Shown here in pieces: positions 1-7,013 of a stretch of 11,826 nt of DNA. Made by a program: the position numbers and the translations under genes. Within the stretch, counting starts at the first letter, position 1; every line of letters begins with the position of its first letter. Source of the stretch: JAZDKP01 sp043802925 (lineage in GTDB: Bacteria; Fibrobacterota; OXYB2-FULL-49-7; JAEUSG01); the NCBI GenBank assembly GCA_043802925.1, contig JAZDKP010000044.1, positions 1-11,826 on the forward strand, read 5' to 3'. Below the pieces are notes generated by a model. It did not search any database. It saw only the letters and a program-made list of their open reading frames with translations, and was not told the origin of the DNA.

Positions 1-1306
1 GTTTTGAATTGATGGTCAGGATCGTTTTTCCGGTCTCAAAGTACACGGCATCAAGAAGCAGCTCACCGGTTGACAGCAGCCTTTTTTCCGCATCCGTGCG
101 CTTCTCTTTCTCTACGGCAAGACTATTCGTGGCCTGAATGAGCGCAATTGAGTCGGCCGTGGCCTTTTTGGCCAGGCTGTCGGCCTGTTGCTGGACATAT
201 TCCTGGTCTTGAATCAGCGTGGTGTTTTCCTTTCTCGTCATGGCAAGCGTAATGGAGTCTGCATGCGCTTTTACCGCCAGGCTGTCGGCCTCTTCCTTGG
301 AGGATTCCCGGTCTTTGACAAGAGCGATGTTTTCCCTCTCAACATGCGCGGCGCGCTGGTTCTGCAGGGCCTCCGCCCTCCGCCTTTCCGCAAACATGTC
401 AAAGGAGAACGCCACCGCGCCAAACAACCGGTAGGGTGCCAGCGCCCGTGTTCCGTCATCCGTCCGGCTTTTTGAGAGTGCGTAATCAAACCCCGCCGTG
501 ATATTCGTATTATAGGAGGTACGGAATTGGACGGACGGGGTAATCCACAGCGGGTCTGTGCTGAAAGCCCATGCGTCCAGCTGCGTTCTTGAATTCATTT
601 CAACGCCGATTGCAGCGAATGAAAAAAGGTTGCCCTGAAGGCCCGCGCCCAGGAGCAACTGAGCGGCATCCCCCCCACTGATTGAAGTAACGGCGCCTTC
701 ATTCAGGTGAAGTTTGACTGAATGTGATTCATTGCCAAAGCTCAGCGACTGCAGGAGTTTGGCCATGAAATCAGTGCCAGTGCGGGTCTGGAAGTAATTG
801 TATCCATCGGCCCGGTTGTTGTTAATCTGATTGTTTGAAGTACCCCCAATCAGGGCGGCCTGACCGCCTAAATGCAGCATGGAATTTTCGGAATAGGGCA
901 ATGTGCCCTGCACACCGGCCTTAACGCTGCCCCAACCGCCGCTTTTATTGGTGTTGGTATAGTTACTCGATCCAAAGGCCGCGACAGACGCAAAAAGGTC
1001 GATAAAAGGACTGACCCCATAGGAAGCGGCCCCGAGTCCGTTGATGATATTCGCGTCTTTATTGGGTGTTGAAACAAACGCTTTATTCTGGTTATACCAG
1101 TTACCAGTAACACTGAACGTAAGACGCCCCTCTCCAATCGGTTCAGCAGAGCTCACGATACTTAATCCCCGTGTGGCCTCACTGTTGATAACAGGGGTGA
1201 CATCATAATAATACGCATGGATCATTTGGGGAGACAGGCTTGCGAATAGCGCTGCGGCTATGACGCGAATACCTGTCCAGGTTCTTGAAGCTTTGGGTTT
1301 TACCAT
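1..1306 (-). CDS. OmpA-type outer-membrane beta-barrel protein, C-terminus cut by window edge
   Basis: Reading the minus strand from an ATG at 1306 gives 435 codons without a stop, running off the left edge. The start is preceded by AAGGAG (minus-strand sense, 1312-1317) with 5 bases of spacing. Residues 1-31 form a signal peptide: basic start, hydrophobic core near 15-24, likely cut after IHA at 29-31. Residues about 32-300 are rich in Gly, Asn, Ser and alternating aromatic positions and look like an outer-membrane barrel. Residues about 302-412 are a charged, Ala-rich coiled coil containing a 35-residue tandem repeat. From about 414 the sequence LLLDAVYFETGK resembles the first strand of the peptidoglycan-binding OmpA C-terminal domain, so roughly 100 residues are probably missing beyond the edge. 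By family knowledge it would anchor the outer membrane to peptidoglycan. The barrel subfamily is not recognised. GC content appears lower than in the genes to the right. Confidence 0.8.
   Translation of the reverse strand, partial: MVKPKASRTWTGIRVIAAALFASLSPQMIHAYYYDVTPVINSEATRGLSIVSSAEPIGEGRLTFSVTGNWYNQNKAFVSTPNKDANIINGLGAASYGVSPFIDLFASVAAFGSSNYTNTNKSGGWGSVKAGVQGTLPYSENSMLHLGGQAALIGGTSNNQINNNRADGYNYFQTRTGTDFMAKLLQSLSFGNESHSVKLHLNEGAVTSISGGDAAQLLLGAGLQGNLFSFAAIGVEMNSRTQLDAWAFSTDPLWITPSVQFRTSYNTNITAGFDYALSKSRTDDGTRALAPYRLFGAVAFSFDMFAERRRAEALQNQRAAHVERENIALVKDRESSKEEADSLAVKAHADSITLAMTRKENTTLIQDQEYVQQQADSLAKKATADSIALIQATNSLAVEKEKRTDAEKRLLSTGELLLDAVYFETGKTILTINSK
125..334 (-). repeat. Two tandem 105-base units coding a 35-residue coiled-coil repeat
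   Basis: Inside the OmpA-type gene, residues 325-359 (bases 230-334) and 360-394 (bases 125-229) align without gaps. Both units read EN-x2-L-x2-D-x-E, then ADSLA-x-KA-x-ADSI. The plus-strand 16-mer gccaggctgtcggcct occurs exactly at 171-186 and again 105 bases away at 276-291. Thirty-five residues equal five heptads, which fits a coiled coil. A degenerate third unit may begin at residue 395. Confidence 0.75.
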
Positions 1307-1442
1307 TGGGACTCCTTGAGTTAATTGAATGAGACACGTTTTAGCTCTTTGTGAATACCGTTGCTCCCATACACAACCTGCCAAGCAATAGTAATGCCAT
1401 AGGCCGTTTCTTTGATAATTCAGCGAAACAGGGCGAACCAAG

Positions 1443-1508
1443 TTGTTAAACAAATCCGTTCTCATTCCCATTAATGAAATCGAGAATGACTTCATCGAGA
1501 CTGAATGA
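1443..1508 (+). other. Possible 3' end of a decayed gene or short peptide in the divergent spacer
   Basis: The plus frame from a TAA at 1416 to a TGA at 1506 reads a hydrophilic peptide ending IPINEIENDFIETE. Within it TTG at 1443 is the only plausible start, and it has no ribosome binding site. The stop lies 4-5 bases before the hairpin of a rho-independent terminator, which is the arrangement expected at the 3' end of a gene. No product is recognised. The opposite strand is also open across this stretch, so chance is a real alternative. An imperfect reading is also seen upstream in another frame (1347 to a TAA at 1446-1448), ending in a short Ser/Asn-rich peptide. Confidence 0.2.
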
Positions 1509-1512
1509 TGAA

Positions 1513-1546
1513 AAGCCCGCCTGTTAAAGGCGGGTTCTTTTTATTA
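1513..1546 (+). terminator. Rho-independent terminator or attenuator hairpin upstream of pgm
   Basis: CCCGCC at 1516-1521 pairs perfectly with GGCGGG at 1529-1534 around a 7-base loop (TGTTAAA). One G-T and one A-T pair extend the stem. The run TTCTTTTTATT follows directly. The T-run is on the plus strand; the minus-strand exit has only CTTTTC, so it points towards pgm. It sits 43 bases upstream of the pgm start. It may end an upstream transcript such as a small RNA or gene remnant, or act as a leader attenuator of pgm. Confidence 0.75.
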
Positions 1547-1575
1547 TCTTTCCTGTGCGGCAACGCAACCATAAT

Positions 1576-1583
1576 AAGAGGAG
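1576..1583 (+). promoter_or_regulatory. Ribosome binding site fixing the pgm start at 1589
   Basis: AAGAGGAG lies 5 bases before the ATG at 1589. It decides against the longer frame from 1505, whose first codons would run through the terminator hairpin. Confidence 0.8.
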
Positions 1584-1588
1584 TCGTT

Positions 1589-3238
1589 ATGCCAGTCCAT
1601 CCCCTTGCCGGAAAGCCCGCGCCCAAAGAGATACTCCCCAACATTCCGCGCCTGCTTGCGGCCTATTACACGCAATCGCCTGACGCGGGCGTGCCGGAGC
1701 AGCGCGTGGCCTTCGGCACCTCGGGCCACCGCGGTTCGTCGCTGAAAAACAGCTTCAACGAAAACCATGTGCTCGCCATTTCGCAGGCCCTCGCCGAATA
1801 CCGCGTTGCGCAAAAGACCACGGGTCCGCTGTTCATTGGCATGGACACGCACGCGCTCTCCGAGGCCGCGCTCCGTTCGGCGGTAGAGGTCTTTGCCGCG
1901 AACGGGGTTGACGTCAGGGTCCAAACCGGGTTCGGCTACACGCCAACGCCCGTCATATCCCACGCGATACTGGCATTCAACCGCAATAAAACAAGCGGGC
2001 TCGCGGACGGCGTGGTCATTACCCCTTCGCACAACCCGCCCGATGACGGCGGCTTCAAGTACAACCCGCCCAGCGGCGGCCCGGCCGACACCGGCACCAC
2101 CAAAACCATCCAGGAGCGCGCCAACGCCATTCTTTCGGACGGACTCAAGGGCGTCAAACGCATCCCCTTCGAACGGGCGATGAAGGCGTCCACAACGCAT
2201 GCGCATGATTATATAAAACCCTATGTCGACGATCTCAAGAATGTGATCGACATGGACAAAATCAAGTCCGCGGAGCTGAACATCGGCGTGGACCCGCTGG
2301 GCGGTTCCGGCATCGCCTTCTGGGCGCCCATGGCCGAACAGTACGGGCTCACGCTGACAATTGTCAACAAGTTCGTGGACCCGACCTTCAGTTTCATGTG
2401 CGTGGACAAGGACGGAAAGATACGGATGGACTGCTCCTCTCCTTATGCCATGGCCGGGCTCATCGGTCTCAAGGACAAATTTGACATTGCCTTTGCCAAC
2501 GACCCGGACTACGACCGCCACGGCATCGTGACGCGTTCCGTTGGCCTGATGAACCCCAATCACTACCTGGCCTGCGCCATCTGGTATCTGTTCCAGAACC
2601 GGCCCGGTTGGAAAAAAGAGGCGGCCGTCGGCAAAACGCTGGTATCCAGTTCCATGATTGACCGCGTGGCAAACGCCCTTGGGCGGAAGTTGTGCGAAGT
2701 ACCCGTGGGCTTCAAATGGTTCGTGGACGGCCTGGTCAGCGGTACCCTCGGGTTCGGCGGTGAAGAGAGCGCAGGCGCATCGTTCTTGCGAAAAGACGGC
2801 AGCGTGTGGACCACGGACAAGGATGGCATCCTACTCAATTTATTGGCAGCGGAAATGACCGCAACACTCGGCCGCGACCCGGGACAGGTTTACAAGGAGC
2901 TCGAGGCAAAATTCGGCAGCCCGCTTTACGAGCGTATGGACGCGGCTGCAACTCCGGCGGAAAAGAAAACGCTCGAAAACCTTTCGCCCGAAGCGGTCAA
3001 GGCCGAGACCCTGGCCAACGACAAAATCACCGCACGTCTGACTGCGGCGCCGGGCAACAACGCAAAGATAGGCGGGCTCAAGGTCGTCACGGACAATGGC
3101 TGGTTTGCAGCGCGGCCCAGCGGTACCGAGGACGTCTACAAGATTTACGCTGAAAGTTTCAAAGGCGCGGACCACCTGAAACGCATTCAGGCCGAGGCGC
3201 AGACCATTGTTGCGGACGCATTCAAGTCCGTAAAATAA
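1589..3238 (+). CDS. pgm: Phosphoglucomutase (alpha-D-glucose phosphate-specific)
   Basis: This cytoplasmic enzyme interconverts glucose 1-phosphate and glucose 6-phosphate, feeding glycogen, nucleotide-sugar and envelope polysaccharide synthesis. The 549 residues match the length of the E. coli Pgm type (about 546) and follow it closely from end to end, as recalled. Visible motifs are FGTSGHRG at 42-49; the catalytic phosphoserine loop TPSHNPP at 145-151 (S147); the metal loop DPDYDR at 305-310 (D305, D307, D309); the sugar-binding GEESAG at 391-396; and the phosphate-binding RPSGTED at 509-515. All key residues are present. The ATG at 1589 is preferred because it has a strong ribosome binding site and gives the family's normal N-terminus. 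The next gene's ribosome binding site overlaps the stop codon, so the two are probably one transcript. A terminator-like hairpin lies in the leader. Confidence 0.97.
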   Translation: MPVHPLAGKPAPKEILPNIPRLLAAYYTQSPDAGVPEQRVAFGTSGHRGSSLKNSFNENHVLAISQALAEYRVAQKTTGPLFIGMDTHALSEAALRSAVEVFAANGVDVRVQTGFGYTPTPVISHAILAFNRNKTSGLADGVVITPSHNPPDDGGFKYNPPSGGPADTGTTKTIQERANAILSDGLKGVKRIPFERAMKASTTHAHDYIKPYVDDLKNVIDMDKIKSAELNIGVDPLGGSGIAFWAPMAEQYGLTLTIVNKFVDPTFSFMCVDKDGKIRMDCSSPYAMAGLIGLKDKFDIAFANDPDYDRHGIVTRSVGLMNPNHYLACAIWYLFQNRPGWKKEAAVGKTLVSSSMIDRVANALGRKLCEVPVGFKWFVDGLVSGTLGFGGEESAGASFLRKDGSVWTTDKDGILLNLLAAEMTATLGRDPGQVYKELEAKFGSPLYERMDAAATPAEKKTLENLSPEAVKAETLANDKITARLTAAPGNNAKIGGLKVVTDNGWFAARPSGTEDVYKIYAESFKGADHLKRIQAEAQTIVADAFKSVK

Positions 3239-3249
3239 GGAGCCGGGCC

Positions 3250-3522
3250 ATGGAGAAAAAAAATTACCACGAATCGCTCACGCGCCTGCAGGCCGCGCTC
3301 AAGGGCACCACGTTCAATGACCACGGCCACAAGCAGGCCGCGCTGGAGCTGCACGACAACGTCAAGGTCATCCTCGAGCATCCGGGCGAGGCGCCGTTTG
3401 CCCACCATTACCGGCTCATGGGCCGGCTGCAGGACGCGGTCACACGCTTTGAGGCCTCGCACCCGGGGCTCACGGCCGCGGCCGCGAGCGTCATCGATGC
3501 GCTGAACAAAATGGGGATATGA
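3250..3522 (+). CDS. DUF4404-type small protein
   Basis: The protein has 90 residues, with AAGGAG at 3237-3242 overlapping the pgm stop and 7 bases before the ATG, so translation is likely coupled to pgm. It is predicted to be largely helical and soluble, with no signal peptide or membrane segment. The C-terminal signature, HPGLT at 71-75 followed by an Ala-rich helix and DALNKMGI at 83-90, matches what I recall of the DUF4404 family, whose function is unknown. The spacing to pgm suggests shared expression, but no link to sugar metabolism can be read from the sequence. No terminator is evident after the stop. Confidence 0.8.
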   Translation: MEKKNYHESLTRLQAALKGTTFNDHGHKQAALELHDNVKVILEHPGEAPFAHHYRLMGRLQDAVTRFEASHPGLTAAAASVIDALNKMGI

Positions 3523-3585
3523 ACCGGACAAAGTTTCTCCTCCTCCCCTCCGAGTTTCTGTTTCAATGGGTTTCAATTCCCGTCT

Positions 3586-3613
3586 TTGAACCCTTTCCCG
3601 CATTAATTATATT
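3586..3613 (+). promoter_or_regulatory. Possible sigma-70-type promoter for the PSP1-metG operon
   Basis: TTGAAC (3586-3591) and TATATT (3608-3613) are separated by 16 bases in an AT-rich island between GC-rich genes. The site is 43 bases upstream of the ATG at 3656. It is judged by consensus alone. Confidence 0.4.
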
Positions 3614-3655
3614 TTAGTTATAGATCTCTTTTCAAAACAGGAACCCTTTGTCACC

Positions 3656-3703
3656 ATGGAAAATACGGAAGCAACGAACGAAGACCGGGTGACCCGGAGT
3701 TGA
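3656..3703 (+). other. 15-codon frame overlapping the PSP1 start (leader peptide or frameshifted true N-terminus)
   Basis: An ATG at 3656 opens a frame reading MENTEATNEDRVTRS and ending in TGA at 3701-3703. That stop overlaps the TTG start of the PSP1 frame as TTGA. A weak AGGA lies 13 bases upstream of the ATG. The peptide has the composition of a normal cytoplasmic N-terminus. It could be a leader whose termination delivers ribosomes to the TTG, or the genuine start of the PSP1 protein broken by a one-base indel near 3684-3700. Confidence 0.35.
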
Positions 3704-4668
3704 AAGAGGCCGTAAAGAACGCGACCCTCGAATACATCAAAGAGACAAAGCGGCCCGAGGACCACAAAGGCGAACGCATTTACCTTGAGGTGACCTTCCG
3801 CGGCAACAAACGGATGTATTACATGGTTTCGCGCGGGGCGGGCATCCGCGTGAACGATTGCGTCATTGCGGACGTGGAAAAGGGCCACGACATCGGCCAT
3901 GTCACCTGTTCCGGCCGGCTGGCCGAAATCAAGCACGGACCCACGGACGGGCATAACATCATCCGCAAGGCCACCGAACAGGACCTGCAAAAGTTCGAAA
4001 AAATCATACAGGACGAAAAGGCCTCCTTTGACATATGCCGGGAAAAAGTCCACTACTACCGGATGGAAATGAATCTCGCGGAAGCGGAAAAGCAGTTCGA
4101 CGAGTCCAAGATGACCTTCTACTTTCTTGCCGAGCAGCGCGTCGACTTCCGCGAACTCGTCAAGGACCTGGCCGGCACCTTCAAGACCCGCATCGAACTC
4201 CGGCAAATCGGCGTGCGCGACGAGGCGCGCCGGCTCTCGGGCGTGGGCGTCTGTGGCCGCGCGCTCTGCTGCGCCAACCACCTGGCCGCCTTTGAGCAGA
4301 TCTCCACGCAAATGGCCCGCACCCAGCACCTGTCGCTCAACCAGTCCAAGCTCTCGGGCAACTGCGGCCGCCTCAAATGCTGCCTCAAGTACGAACTTGA
4401 CTTTTACGAAAAAATGAACCACGCGCTCCCGCAGCCCGGCTCCCGCGTCAAAACGCCCAAGGGCGACGCGGTAGTAGCGTCTGTCAATATCATGAAATCG
4501 CAAGTCAAGCTCCGTTACACCGAAACCGGCAGCGAAGAGGTGCTGTCGCACGAGGATTTCCTCGTAGCCACCGGCAAAGCGCAGCCCAAACCGGCCGAAG
4601 CGCTCCCGGTCGAGGCCGCGTCCGCCGAAACCGAGACCCTGCCGGATCCTGCGGAAACCACACCCTAA
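3700..4668 (+). CDS. PSP1-domain protein (YaaT/RicT family)
   Basis: The 322-residue frame has a PSP1 core related to B. subtilis YaaT (RicT). The diagnostic central block includes RVDFRELVKDLAGTFKTRIE (147-166) followed by LRQIGVRDEAR. Two cysteine clusters follow: CGRALCC at 185-191 and CGRLKCC at 222-228. In the Bacillus Ric complex (RicT, RicA, RicF) cysteines of this kind bind a [4Fe-4S] cluster, and the complex affects RNA processing and development; whether partners exist here is unknown. A basic N-terminal extension of about 25 residues and an Ala/Glu/Pro-rich tail from about 293 lie outside the core. The start is uncertain: TTG at 3700 is the only start codon near the frame and has GGAG directly against it rather than at normal spacing. 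It lies 8 bases before metG, a neighbourhood also known around yaaT/metS in Bacillus. Confidence 0.88.
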   Translation: MKEAVKNATLEYIKETKRPEDHKGERIYLEVTFRGNKRMYYMVSRGAGIRVNDCVIADVEKGHDIGHVTCSGRLAEIKHGPTDGHNIIRKATEQDLQKFEKIIQDEKASFDICREKVHYYRMEMNLAEAEKQFDESKMTFYFLAEQRVDFRELVKDLAGTFKTRIELRQIGVRDEARRLSGVGVCGRALCCANHLAAFEQISTQMARTQHLSLNQSKLSGNCGRLKCCLKYELDFYEKMNHALPQPGSRVKTPKGDAVVASVNIMKSQVKLRYTETGSEEVLSHEDFLVATGKAQPKPAEALPVEAASAETETLPDPAETTP

Positions 4669-4676
4669 AAAACCGC

Positions 4677-6347
4677 ATGGAAAAATATCTTGTCACCGCC
4701 GCGCTGCCCTATGCCAACGGTCCGGTCCACATCGGCCATATCGCGGGCGCCTACCTGCCCGCCGACATCTATGTCCGCTTCCTCCGCCTGACCGGGCAGG
4801 AGGTCGTCTTCATCTGCGGCACGGACGAGCACGGCGTGCCCATCACCCTGGCCGCGGAAAAAAAAGGACAGCCGCCCAAAGCCTATGTGGAAGATATCCA
4901 CACGCAGATCAAGGAAACCTTCCGCCGGGTCGGCATGTCCTTCGACAATTTCTCCGGCACGGCACGCCCCGTGCATTACGCACAAACCACGGAGTTCTTC
5001 CTGGCACTCGACAAAAACGGGTACCTTGAAAAGAAGGGCATTCAGCAGCTTTATTGCGGCCATTGCCGCCGTTTTCTGCCCGACCGATATGTCGAAGGGA
5101 CCTGTCCCCTGTGCCATAAAGAAGGGGCGCGCGGCGATCAGTGCGAGGCCTGCGGCAGCGACCTCGACCAGATCACTCTGATAAGGCCGGTCTGCAAAAT
5201 CTGCGGCGGGACTCCGGAACAGAAGGACACGTTTCATTGGTTTCTCAAGCTTTCCAAGTTTGAACCCCAACTCAAGGCCTGGCTGGACAAAAAAAAAGGG
5301 GCGTGGAAGGAAAACGTCCTGAACTTCGCGCAGGGCCTCCTGTCACAGGGACTGCCCGACCGCGCAATCACCCGCGACATGGAATGGGGCGTGCCGGTCC
5401 CCTTCCCCGAGGGCGCGGGCAAGGTCATTTACGTGTGGTTCGATGCGCCCATCGGTTACATCTCCTCCACCATCGAATGGGCCACGGAGGTGAAAAAGGA
5501 CCCGGAACTCTGGAAGCGCTACTGGCATGATCCAAAGACGCGGCTGGTGCACTTCATCGGCAAGGACAACATCGTCTTCCATTCCATCATGTGGCCCGCG
5601 GTCCTCATGGGCGTGGGCGGTTTCTGCCTGCCCTGGCAGATCCCGGCCAACGAGTTCCTGAACCTCGAGGGAAAAAAGGTCTCCACCAGCCGCAACTATG
5701 CCATCTGGATCCATGAGTTCCTCGACGTCTTTTCGCCCGACATGCTGCGCTATTACATCGCGACAAACGCCCCGGAAACCAAGGACGCGGACTTCAGCCT
5801 GAAGGAGTTCCAGGCCATCGTCAATGGCGAACTCGCGGACGTGCTGGGCAACTTTGTCAACCGCACGGTCACCTTTGTACACAGGTATTTCAACGGCACG
5901 GTGCCGCCCCTCTCCGTCCCGGATGCCGAAACGCAGGCCCTGCTGGCCCGCATTCCCACCGCGCGCGCTGACATCGGGACGGCCTATGCCGGGTTCCAGG
6001 TCCGCAAGGCCGCATCGCTGCTCATGGGCCTGGCCCGCGACGCCAATAAGTACTTTAACGACCAGGCGCCGTGGAAGAGCCGCAAGGACAACCCGGACAA
6101 GTGCGCGACCACGCTCCACGCCTCCCTGCACCTCATCCGCGCGTTGGCCGTGCTGGGCTCGCCGCTGTTACCCTTTACCGCTGAAAAAATGAAGGCGCTC
6201 TTTCCGGCCGGCACGGACCTGGCGTGGAACGGCCTCGAAACCCCGCTCGCTGCGGGCGCGGCCGTGGGCGCGCCCGAAATCCTTTTCCAGAAAATCGAGG
6301 ACGCGGCCATTGCCGGATATGCGGACCGGCTCGGCACGGACGGCTGA
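4677..6347 (+). CDS. metG: Methionyl-tRNA synthetase
   Basis: This class I aminoacyl-tRNA synthetase charges tRNA-Met in the cytoplasm. The 556 residues contain the HIGH motif at 18-21. Two zinc knuckles carry cysteines 127/130, 143/146, 156/159 and 173/176, as in the E. coli-type long connective peptide. DMEWGVPVP is at 234-242 and WFDAPIGYISS at 254-264. The KMSKS-equivalent is KVSTS at 334-338, a variant I associate with Bacteroidota-type enzymes. The anticodon-binding helical domain follows to about 530. The protein ends there, so the C-terminal Trbp111/EMAP-like tRNA-binding domain found in many bacterial MetRS is absent; dimerisation could not rely on it. The ATG at 4677 gives the family's normal N-terminus but has no evident ribosome binding site; with 8 bases to PSP1, translational coupling is likely. 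The next gene starts 21 bases downstream. Confidence 0.96.
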   Translation: MEKYLVTAALPYANGPVHIGHIAGAYLPADIYVRFLRLTGQEVVFICGTDEHGVPITLAAEKKGQPPKAYVEDIHTQIKETFRRVGMSFDNFSGTARPVHYAQTTEFFLALDKNGYLEKKGIQQLYCGHCRRFLPDRYVEGTCPLCHKEGARGDQCEACGSDLDQITLIRPVCKICGGTPEQKDTFHWFLKLSKFEPQLKAWLDKKKGAWKENVLNFAQGLLSQGLPDRAITRDMEWGVPVPFPEGAGKVIYVWFDAPIGYISSTIEWATEVKKDPELWKRYWHDPKTRLVHFIGKDNIVFHSIMWPAVLMGVGGFCLPWQIPANEFLNLEGKKVSTSRNYAIWIHEFLDVFSPDMLRYYIATNAPETKDADFSLKEFQAIVNGELADVLGNFVNRTVTFVHRYFNGTVPPLSVPDAETQALLARIPTARADIGTAYAGFQVRKAASLLMGLARDANKYFNDQAPWKSRKDNPDKCATTLHASLHLIRALAVLGSPLLPFTAEKMKALFPAGTDLAWNGLETPLAAGAAVGAPEILFQKIEDAAIAGYADRLGTDG

Positions 6348-6368
6348 ACGGACGCGGTTGCAAGAACT

Positions 6369-7013
6369 ATGGATACGTCCCTTTCCATTGAACTCAAGCG
6401 CAAGGGCCTGCATCTGCTTGCACTCATCATCCCGGTCGGCCTCTTCTTCTTCCCCGAACGGATCACGCTGCCCCTGCTCTTTTCCGTCACGGCCGCCTTT
6501 CTGGTTGTGGAGGCGAGTCGCGCGCTCTTTCCGGTTGTCCAGAAACAATTCCTCCTCCACTTTTCACCCCTGCTGCGCAAACACGAGGAAACCGCCTGGA
6601 CCGGTTCCACCTTCCTGGTTCTGTCCGCGTCGCTCTGCACCCTGTTCTTTCTTCTGCTGGCCGGGACCCCAACGCTCCGGCCCGACGCGCGCCTTGCGCT
6701 CTATTACGCCTTCAGCTTCCTGATTCTGGGCGACGCGGCCGCGGCCGTGTTCGGAAAAACCTTTGGCCAGCGGCGCCTGTTCGGGAAAAAGACGCTCGAA
6801 GGCGCGCTGGCCTGTGTTGCGGCCTGCGCCACCTGGTACGCCCTCTCCCTGCTGTGGCTCCCGGACTCCATCGGCCCGGGCCTTGCATTCGCGGCCGCCC
6901 TGCTCACCGCGTTCCTCGAAATCCTTCCGCTCCGGCTTGACGACAATTTTCGCGTGGCGCCGGCCTGCTGCGGCTTGATTTACTGCATGCTCCGTCTGGA
7001 GGCCGGGCTATGA
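6369..7013 (+). CDS. SEC59/DGK1/VTE5-family membrane lipid (polyprenol/diacylglycerol-type) kinase
   Basis: This 214-residue integral membrane protein has about six or seven hydrophobic segments (near 12-28, 33-49, 80-98, 106-127, 144-164, 168-188 and 196-209). Motifs of the dolichol kinase/phytol kinase/CTP-dependent diacylglycerol kinase superfamily are present. These are E-x2-RK-x3-H at the N-terminus (E8, R11, K12, H15), GDAAAAVFGK at 121-130, FGKKTLEG at 138-145, and LDDNF at 190-194. Members transfer phosphate, often from CTP, to an isoprenoid or lipid alcohol; the substrate here cannot be told. Distant relation to CdsA phosphatidate cytidylyltransferase could lead to that name in automatic annotation, but 214 residues and the RK/H start favour the kinase family. 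Its stop overlaps the start of the TPR gene by 4 bases (ATGA), so the two are probably co-translated. No clear ribosome binding site is seen. Confidence 0.82.
   Translation: MDTSLSIELKRKGLHLLALIIPVGLFFFPERITLPLLFSVTAAFLVVEASRALFPVVQKQFLLHFSPLLRKHEETAWTGSTFLVLSASLCTLFFLLLAGTPTLRPDARLALYYAFSFLILGDAAAAVFGKTFGQRRLFGKKTLEGALACVAACATWYALSLLWLPDSIGPGLAFAAALLTAFLEILPLRLDDNFRVAPACCGLIYCMLRLEAGL

Noticed and set aside
1443..1453. Perfect small palindrome TTGTTAAACAA as an operator
   Set aside because: It is short, single copy and AT-rich; no regulator gene is nearby, so chance is the simpler view.
1307..1495. In-frame upstream extension of the OmpA-type gene on the minus strand (open back to an ATG at 1495)
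   Set aside because: It would bury the signal peptide 63 residues inside the protein, the 1495 ATG has no ribosome binding site, and the 1306 ATG has a strong one at good spacing.
1505..1588. N-terminal extension of Pgm by 28 residues from the ATG at 1505
   Set aside because: These codons run through the terminator hairpin and the ribosome binding site for the 1589 start, and the extension is not part of the Pgm family.
1544..2563. Long minus-strand open frame of 339 codons under pgm
   Set aside because: It is an antisense shadow of a high-GC gene with full Pgm motifs on the plus strand; the frame has no recognisable motif. The same applies to the long minus frames under PSP1 (3607-4551), metG (5343-6131), the histidine kinase (9413-10864) and the fused regulator (10672-11673).
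3475..3486. Palindromic CGGCCGCGGCCG repeats (also near 6738-6751 and 9370-9382)
   Set aside because: All three lie in coding frames and encode runs of four alanines with GCG/GCC codons; this follows from composition.
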